The position numbers and the translations under genes were made by a program. From Streptomyces gelaticus (GTDB taxonomy: Bacteria; Actinomycetota; Actinomycetes; Streptomycetales; Streptomycetaceae), in the NCBI RefSeq assembly GCF_014649535.1, contig NZ_BMTF01000015.1:56230-120229 (forward strand): DNA of 64,000 nucleotides. Reading direction: 5' to 3'. Positions 59,101 through 64,000 of the stretch are shown here, in pieces (the first letter of the stretch is position 1; every line of letters starts with the position of its first letter). The notes below the pieces were generated by a model. The model was not told where the DNA came from, ran no database searches, and was given only the letters and a program-made list of their open reading frames with translations.

Positions 59101-62100
59101 GAAGTCCGACGTCGTGCTGAAGACCCCGAAGATTCCTGGGCTCGAAGTCCGCATCCCCAAGGGTTCGGTGGTCCGGGACGAGAAGGGCAAGCCGGTCACG
59201 GAGCTGGGAATCACGGCCATACCCATCGACCGGCCGCCGTTCCCGCTGCCCGAGAACAGCGTCGTGCCCGTGTACTTCACCGTGCAGCCGGGCGGCACAT
59301 ACGTCTTCCCCAAGGGCGCGCAGGTCATCTATCCGAACTACACACGCGAAGCCCCCGGCACCCGCGTGGAGTTCATGGACTACGACCCGAAGAAGAAGGG
59401 CTGGTACGTCTACGGGCACGGGAAGGTGTCCGAGGACGGCCGTCAGGTCGTGCCCGATGCCAAGACGCGGATCTGGGCCTTTCACGGCGCGATGTTCAAC
59501 ATCCCCGACTGGCTGCCCTGGGACCTGTCGTGGGTGAAGGACACTGTCGACTGGCTGTCCGGCGACCCCGTCGACCTGTCCACCGGAATGCTCACCGACT
59601 CACGTACCGACCTGGCCGTGTCCGACTCCCGCGGCTCGGCCGAAATCACCCGTACCTACTGGCAGGGCGACACACGAAGCCGCGCCTTTGGCATCGGACG
59701 CGACCTCTCCTACAACATCTTCCTGCACTCGAAGAAACAGTACGAACAGGTCGACCTGTACCTGCCGGGCGGCCAGTCGGTCCCCTTTGTGCGCACCTCG
59801 GACGGCACGGGCTACGCCGACGCAGTCTTCGAACCCTCCGGAACCCCATCCGGATTCCACGGCTCGAAGATTGTGTGGGACGACGGAGCGTGGCACATGA
59901 AGTTCCGTGACGGCACTACCTGGATCTTTCCTCAGTACGCACCTCTGAAGGAGATCCGGGACCGGCACGGCAACGCCGTTCAGCTGACCCGAGCCGGCAA
60001 CAAGGGCGAGATCACACACATCGCCACCCCCGGCGGCCGCTGGATCTCCCTCGCCTACGACACCAAGAAGCGCGTTTCATCAATCCGGGACAACGCAGGC
60101 CGCACGACCGAATACACCTACGACACCACCGGACGCCTGTCCACCGTCAAGGACCCGGCAAACAAGATCAGCCGCTACACATACGACGGCACGTCCAACC
60201 GCATCAAAACAGCAGTGGACGCCCGCGGCATCACCTACATGACCAACGTCTACGAGGGCGGGCGGGTCAAGGAACAGACGCTCACCGAAGGCGCCAAGTA
60301 TACCTTCGAGTACACGCTGACCGGCGCGGGCAAGGTGACCTCCACAACGGTCACGCAGCCCGGTGGGCCCCTGAGGCGGGTCGAATTCGACGCCGACGGC
60401 TTCGGAGTCAAGGACACCCAGGCCCACGGCAGCACCCTGGCCCGCACCACCCAGTACCACCGGGGGCCTCACCACCGCGTGGACGCGGTCACCGACCCGT
60501 ATAACCGCCGCACCGAACTCACCTACGATGCCAACGGGTACATCACCCGCACCACCGAGCTCGCAGGCACGCCACAGGCACGCCAGTCCGGCACCGCGGT
60601 CTACGACGGTCTGTACGACCAGCCCACCGCCCTCACCGATCCGTTGAACAACACCACCATCCTCGGCTACGACGCCGTGGGCGACCTGCGGAAGATCACC
60701 GACCCCGAAAAGAGGGAAACCGCTCTCACCTACACCCCTGACGGGCAGGTGAAGACGGTGACCGACGCCTCCAACGCGGTGACCGAATACACCTACCTGA
60801 ACGGTGAGGTGACATCGGTCAAGGACGCGGAGGGCCGCACCAGCAGCCAGTTCCTCGACGCGGCAGGACGGCCGTCCGCTCTGACCGACGCAGCAGGATC
60901 CCTCACGACTCTCACGTACGACTCTCTCAACCAGACCCGCAAGATCACCGATCCGCTCGGCCAGACCACTGCCCTGGATTACGACGAGAACGGCAACCTG
61001 ACCACCCTCACCGACGCCCGCCAGAACACCACCATCTGGGAGTACGACAACGCCGACCGGGCCAAGTCGGCGAAGGATCCGCTGGGAGCACAGGCGCTGT
61101 TTGCCTATGACGCCGCAGGCAATCTGGCGAAGGTGACCAGCCGCTCGAACCAGGTCGCCACAGCCGAGTACGACCTGCTGGGACGGGCGAAGAACACCAA
61201 ATACGGCGTGAACGTCGCCGGCACGGCCGAATCCACCGTCACCTACGCCTACGACGCGGTCGACCTACCGAAGACGATCACAGACACCCAGGCGGGGACC
61301 CAGACCTTCGAATACGACGCGTACGACCGGCCGAAGACAGTCACCGGACCCACCGGCACGGTCGCCTACGTCTACGACGCTGCGGATCGACGCAAGGAGA
61401 TGACCGCAGCCGGGAAAACCACGCTCTACGGCTACGACACCTCAAGCATCCTCAAATCCGTTACCTCCGGCGATCAAACGGTCACCTTCGGCCTGGACGC
61501 GGTGGGCCGCGAGAAGACGGCCGCACTGCCGGGCGGGATCACCCGTACCACCACCCTGGACAAGACAGGCACCATCAAGAACATCAGCTACGCCAAGGAT
61601 GCGGCTGACATCGGTGACCTCTCCTACACAAGGGACGTACGCGGCCTCCAGACCGGCCTGTCCGGCACTCTCGCCTCGGTGGCACTGCCGGCGGCAGAGA
61701 CAGGCGCGGTGTTCGGGAAGGACAACCGGCTCACCACCTTCAACGGCCGCTCCTTCACCTACGACGCGGACGGCCGGCTCAAGACCGACGGGAAACGCAC
61801 CTACACCTGGAACGCGCGCGGCCAACTGTCCGGGCTCACTGCCACCGGCGGAGCTTCGAGCCTGTTCACGTACGACGCACTGGGCACACGCGCCACCAAA
61901 ACCCTCGGTGCCACCACCAAAAAGTTCCTGACCGACGGCTCCAACCCGCTCGTGGAACAAGACGCCACAGGAGCCGCAACAGCCACGGTCGCGACATCCG
62001 GCCTGGACGAGTACCTGACCCGGACCGAAAACAATGCGACGCAGATTTACCTCACCGACGCGCTGGGCACAGTCGTCGGTCTGGCCGACACCGATGGCAC

Positions 62101-63316
62101 GGTCGTCACCCGCTACACCTACGACCCCAACGGCCAGTCCACCACCTCAGGGGCCGCATCCTCCAACCCCTACACCTTCACCGGACGCGAGTCCGATGGA
62201 ACGGGGCTCCTGCACTACCGCAACCGCTACTACGACCCCGAGACCGGCCGTTTCATCTCCCAGGACCCGATCGGTCACGCGGGCGGGACCAACCTCTACC
62301 AGTACGCGCTCAGTTCACCCACCACCTACACCGACCCCTCGGGCAACAGCCCACTGCTCGCGGGTTGTGTCTTCGGCGGCCTCTCCGAAGCTGGCCTCGA
62401 CTGGCTCGGCCAACGCCTGTCGGGCCGTAAAGTCGACTGGGGCCAGGTCGGCACCTCCGCCGCCATCGGCTGCGCAACCGGCATGCTCGGCGCCGGGGGC
62501 GCGACCAAGTGGGCATCCCTCGGCAAGTGCCGCAAGGTCGGCAACAGCTTCACCTCGGACACCACCGTTCTCCTCGCAGACGGCACCCGTAAACCGATCA
62601 AGGACGTTCAGATCGGCGACGAAGTCCTGGCCACCGACCCCGAAACCGGCGAAAGCGGCCCCCGTCCGGTCACGGCCCTGATCAAGGGCACAGGTGACAA
62701 ACAACTGGTCGACATCACCCTCGACACGGGCGCATCCCACTCCCTGACGGCCACAGACGGCCACCCCTTCTGGGTCCCCGCTCTGAACCGCTGGATCGAA
62801 GCTGACGAGCTCACCGCCGGTCAGTGGCTCCAGACGAGTAGTGGCACCTGGGTACAGATCACTGCAGTCACCCGCCGCACCACATCCACCACGGTCTACA
62901 ACCTCACCGTCGCAGATTTCCACACGTACTATGCGCTGGCGGGCGAGACTCCGGTGCTCGTCCACAACGCAGGCTGTGGGGTTGGCGGTGCCCTGAAGGG
63001 GTGGCGGAGCCAGAGCTTTACTTTCGGGGATAATTCCTTCCTTTTGAGAAAGCGGGACCTCACTCACATCCTTGAAGGCCATCACCCTGCCTACCTTCGG
63101 GGAAATTCGGGCGATAACACCCTCTTCGGCAAGGGGGTGAGCATTGATGACGTCCAGAGTGCGGTATCCGCAGTGATGAGGCAGAATCAACGCAAGCTGA
63201 GTAGTCCCGAATATGCTCAAGGGAAGTGGGGCAAGATATATGGCGAGTACCAAGGGCGCTCCTATGTTCTTGGTTTCGGGGATGGCGTGGTTGGCCAGTT
63301 CTTTCCACTTCCGTGA
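56144..63316 (+). CDS. secreted RHS/YD-repeat polymorphic toxin with TIG, RHS core, HINT and C-terminal toxin domains
   Basis: The protein has 2390 residues. Order: Sec signal peptide (~1-37, ending AEA); one YD repeat (~82-113); two IPT/TIG domains (~123-196 and ~205-286); a long region of repeated beta domains like pre-peptidase domains (~306-833); a carboxypeptidase-regulatory-like domain (~888-946); a DUF6531-type RHS entry (~1139-1193); a long YD-repeat shell (~1270-2019); the RHS core (LHYRNRYYDPETGRFISQDPIG, ~1970-2067); a HINT domain (SFTSDTTVLLADG to VLVHNAG, ~2134-2279); and a ~110-residue toxin tip (~2281-2390). TTA codons occur at 56225 and 56237 in the signal peptide, implying bldA-dependent translation. 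GTG 56144 follows GGGGAGGGA. Confidence 0.92.
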   Translation: MRMRGERFGTGVSARRRAFTVGLLGLALSVGLVPAEAAPSAPSSGASTRIQSSALDDATPVGSPAGPTAPTAAEPTTNNAVYAYDAASRLVGVTDPDGQTARYRYDAAGNRLGVDRFASSALSVLSLVPVRAASGESVTLSGTGFSTTAASNTVSFGTKTATVTSASATRLVVTVPEGAAKGPVSVTVGGASAASIETFTPSPGKPSVTSYAPPSGPPGTEVVLSGSAFASAATDNVVRFNGGKIAEVVERTDTALTVKVPAGATTGRITIETPDGRGSAPGDFSVPLEGNEFETTVRTSPTDEDPPSVSISASDKRARVLIDADADDSLSFHLSGSTFKGDLQLRMVSPQDIELDQVRVSPGELFDWDLTNLPVSGTYSLVIEPYSSRTGAGAVTVTASQALAVGRLSPTDAAPASISLNRPGRLAKATFEAQKGDDLSIGALDSTFSGGAHITVQTPSGELVGWGGTYVSAGASATVGLGDLPETGTYIVTVNPDPGVTGTLGLLLSADVKVSLSPDAASVPVVVTRRGQLARAEFTAPPGGIVGLGVTDVTIPINSTLQAWDADGNIVERAGNVFANSDGTLHLNDLTPGDDYTAVLQTYAASTGSVKFWLSTPVTTTPLRVDSPSAQAELTRPGQQLIVPVLAADNSGISTFVSGPVALKGMATVARATPDGQVVTGIGTIGTSGETRVVLPAPLPEGTHLVLVQPWRTAMGTVTASRIAGVNAGTLTLGGAKQAAVISQPYQHAYFTFTVESEEGAQPDIEVEAPSPFAWTATLVDSSGENWSSASLSQSTLSASLDFVEPGTYTLVVAPQGTSTGQITLGLKDGSAAAASSGDGTSDAAGIAPEGADAWQPGKQQKAGRDWVTGRGQGPKAPQSLRSPPNKTALTGHMLKLDGKPLAKVTVSVGDKTARTDSRGRFLLAGISPDAKTLVVDGSTANTRKRQYGRFDIHIGPKRGQSVDLGFPVWMTPLDTRNTVSFAAPAKSDVVLKTPKIPGLEVRIPKGSVVRDEKGKPVTELGITAIPIDRPPFPLPENSVVPVYFTVQPGGTYVFPKGAQVIYPNYTREAPGTRVEFMDYDPKKKGWYVYGHGKVSEDGRQVVPDAKTRIWAFHGAMFNIPDWLPWDLSWVKDTVDWLSGDPVDLSTGMLTDSRTDLAVSDSRGSAEITRTYWQGDTRSRAFGIGRDLSYNIFLHSKKQYEQVDLYLPGGQSVPFVRTSDGTGYADAVFEPSGTPSGFHGSKIVWDDGAWHMKFRDGTTWIFPQYAPLKEIRDRHGNAVQLTRAGNKGEITHIATPGGRWISLAYDTKKRVSSIRDNAGRTTEYTYDTTGRLSTVKDPANKISRYTYDGTSNRIKTAVDARGITYMTNVYEGGRVKEQTLTEGAKYTFEYTLTGAGKVTSTTVTQPGGPLRRVEFDADGFGVKDTQAHGSTLARTTQYHRGPHHRVDAVTDPYNRRTELTYDANGYITRTTELAGTPQARQSGTAVYDGLYDQPTALTDPLNNTTILGYDAVGDLRKITDPEKRETALTYTPDGQVKTVTDASNAVTEYTYLNGEVTSVKDAEGRTSSQFLDAAGRPSALTDAAGSLTTLTYDSLNQTRKITDPLGQTTALDYDENGNLTTLTDARQNTTIWEYDNADRAKSAKDPLGAQALFAYDAAGNLAKVTSRSNQVATAEYDLLGRAKNTKYGVNVAGTAESTVTYAYDAVDLPKTITDTQAGTQTFEYDAYDRPKTVTGPTGTVAYVYDAADRRKEMTAAGKTTLYGYDTSSILKSVTSGDQTVTFGLDAVGREKTAALPGGITRTTTLDKTGTIKNISYAKDAADIGDLSYTRDVRGLQTGLSGTLASVALPAAETGAVFGKDNRLTTFNGRSFTYDADGRLKTDGKRTYTWNARGQLSGLTATGGASSLFTYDALGTRATKTLGATTKKFLTDGSNPLVEQDATGAATATVATSGLDEYLTRTENNATQIYLTDALGTVVGLADTDGTVVTRYTYDPNGQSTTSGAASSNPYTFTGRESDGTGLLHYRNRYYDPETGRFISQDPIGHAGGTNLYQYALSSPTTYTDPSGNSPLLAGCVFGGLSEAGLDWLGQRLSGRKVDWGQVGTSAAIGCATGMLGAGGATKWASLGKCRKVGNSFTSDTTVLLADGTRKPIKDVQIGDEVLATDPETGESGPRPVTALIKGTGDKQLVDITLDTGASHSLTATDGHPFWVPALNRWIEADELTAGQWLQTSSGTWVQITAVTRRTTSTTVYNLTVADFHTYYALAGETPVLVHNAGCGVGGALKGWRSQSFTFGDNSFLLRKRDLTHILEGHHPAYLRGNSGDNTLFGKGVSIDDVQSAVSAVMRQNQRKLSSPEYAQGKWGKIYGEYQGRSYVLGFGDGVVGQFFPLP
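56225..56239 (+). promoter_or_regulatory. two in-frame TTA (bldA) codons in the RHS signal peptide
   Basis: TTA at 56225-56227 (Leu28) and 56237-56239 (Leu32) are both in the RHS frame. TTA codons are rare in Streptomyces and depend on the developmentally regulated leucyl-tRNA from bldA. Confidence 0.85.
62984..63316 (+). other. C-terminal toxin tip of the RHS protein (unassigned fold)
   Basis: After the HINT end VLVHN the tip contains SQSFTFGDNSFLLRKRDLTH and ILEGHHPAYLRGNSGDN, then LFGKGVSIDDVQSAVSAVMR, GKWGKIYGEYQGR and SYVLGFGDGVVGQFFPLP. A His-rich helix followed by beta strands is reminiscent of the BECR RNase-like toxins (EndoU, colicin D), but no family is firmly matched. From about 63000 the G+C is only roughly half, clearly lower than the rest of the gene, which marks an exchanged cassette. 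Confidence 0.55.
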
Positions 63317-63343
63317 TATTACCCCGAAGGCGGGATTGGTGAG

Positions 63344-63838
63344 ATGTGCGGAAGCCTGATGGCAGCGGAAGTGAGAACCTTCGTTGTCTCTGACTCCGGG
63401 GAATTCATTCCGATTGAGAGTTGTGGAATCAGTTTCTCTCGAGATCGGCGCATTCAAGGGGCTATTGAGTTCTGTGTCGATGGTGTCCAGATCTTTGGGC
63501 GCAACGATATCGACACCATCGATGCTCTTTGGTCTCTGATCCTTACCTACCTCGAACATTTCATAGCAGGTGAGGGCGGGGTGCTAAATTTTCCGGAGCG
63601 TAGCTTTATGCTCGACCTGAAAAGAGTGTCTGGTGGAAATGTTGTAGTGAAGTTTGTGGGCCGAGATGAGAAGCGCACTGCTTTGAGTCGCGAGAAGGCC
63701 GTTCTAGGGGCCTTGGCGTCAGGTGCCGTAGAGTTCTTTAGTGCAGTTCTTAACTCCTCTCCAAAAGAGGAGTGGAGCTATAGGCGAGATCTCGGTGCGG
63801 CGGTTCGGTTGCATGAGGAGTACCCGTATATAGAGTGA
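63344..63838 (+). CDS. probable cognate immunity protein of the RHS toxin
   Basis: The 164-residue soluble protein begins 27 nt after the toxin stop on the same strand. It has no signal peptide and shares the low G+C of the toxin tip. Its sequence (FVVSDSGEFIPIESCGISF, VDGVQIFGRNDIDTIDALW and FPERSFMLDLKRVSGGNVV) matches no immunity family I recognise. Position, size and composition are the evidence for immunity. ATG 63344 gives the longest form; ATG 63359 preceded by GGAAG is an alternative. Confidence 0.7.
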   Translation: MCGSLMAAEVRTFVVSDSGEFIPIESCGISFSRDRRIQGAIEFCVDGVQIFGRNDIDTIDALWSLILTYLEHFIAGEGGVLNFPERSFMLDLKRVSGGNVVVKFVGRDEKRTALSREKAVLGALASGAVEFFSAVLNSSPKEEWSYRRDLGAAVRLHEEYPYIE

Positions 63839-64000
63839 TCAGCCGGTCACCTCCTCGGCGAGTCTGGTTGGAGCACTTTCCAAGCTGGTCTGGAAACAAC
63901 AGATCATGGGAGATGGCTGGTTCGATTATCCCCTGGTCGGGCCAGTCTCGGTTCGAGTCTCGGATGTGTCCACTGACGTCCAGTAGATCGACCGAGGAAA

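Noticed and set aside
62531-62985. An intein in the RHS protein
   Set aside because: The HINT-type motifs lie directly before the toxin tip and the RHS core, as in pretoxin HINT domains, and no C-extein with an essential function follows.
63900-63985. tRNA-like T-arm sequences (GGTTCGATT and GGTTCGAGTC) near the right edge
   Set aside because: No matching acceptor stem or anticodon arm could be paired around either one, so no tRNA is called; they may be fragments or chance.
1-64000. CRISPR arrays, rRNA genes or complete insertion sequences
   Set aside because: No regularly spaced identical repeats with unique spacers, no rRNA-like sequence and no intact transposase were seen on either strand.

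Overview
The window is chromosomal DNA from a Streptomyces-like actinomycete. The evidence is very high G+C with almost all third codon positions G or C, frequent GTG/TTG starts, an HrdD-type sigma factor, Streptomyces-restricted families (DUF6227, DUF574 methyltransferase, SepX/GlpR) and two in-frame TTA (bldA-type) codons in one gene. Most of the window reads as conserved core chromosome. The far right end (about 63.0-64.0 kb) is clearly lower in G+C and looks acquired or recently exchanged.

Left part (0-10 kb): a DinB-like protein, a YihY/BrkB membrane protein, a fusion of a DUF1444-like domain with an Imm49 immunity domain, a decayed tyrosine-integrase remnant abutting a tRNA-Arg(CCT), an SRPBCC protein, a TlpA-type thioredoxin, an acyl-CoA ligase with a clear promoter and operator, and a secreted M6-type metalloprotease behind a Crp-like site.

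10-24 kb: TetR plus DHA2 exporter; MarR divergent from a ring-cleavage-type dioxygenase; a questin-oxidase-like protein; a broken GNAT gene; sigma factor HrdD; a WYL regulator divergent from a second DHA2 exporter; DUF6227; a P1 peptidase; LtrA; and a heavily deleted molybdopterin oxidoreductase/ferredoxin cluster that keeps intact Rieske and membrane genes. The deletion junction carries a perfect 22-bp fold-back.

24-39 kb: MscL, a SAF/CpaB-like protein, MTA phosphorylase, an FmdB zinc ribbon, an MFS protein, a cation/proton antiporter (apparent CTG start), a secreted penicillin acylase and 5-formyl-THF cyclo-ligase. These are followed by galU-glp(moeA)-moaC-mog-GNAT-sepX/glpR. The last group pairs molybdenum-cofactor-type genes with the gephyrin-like Glp and its membrane receptor GlpR/SepX, which in other actinobacteria act in division and polar growth.

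39-56 kb: tRNA-Ala(CGC), an aldo/keto reductase, a methyltransferase, a class-C beta-lactamase-like hydrolase, a GNAT, exonuclease III, a MerR regulator divergent from a Baeyer-Villiger-type monooxygenase/hydrolase/SDR operon resembling mymA, a small charged protein, a threonine-dehydratase-like enzyme, a cluster of peptidoglycan-binding and XRE-TM proteins, a DUF4333 lipoprotein, an FAD oxidoreductase and a PIG-V-like glycosyltransferase.

56-64 kb: a 2390-residue secreted RHS/YD-repeat polymorphic toxin with TIG domains, an RHS core, a HINT domain and an unassigned ~110-residue toxin tip. A probable immunity gene follows directly. The tip and immunity gene share a low-G+C composition unlike the rest of the gene, as expected for a swappable toxin/immunity cassette.
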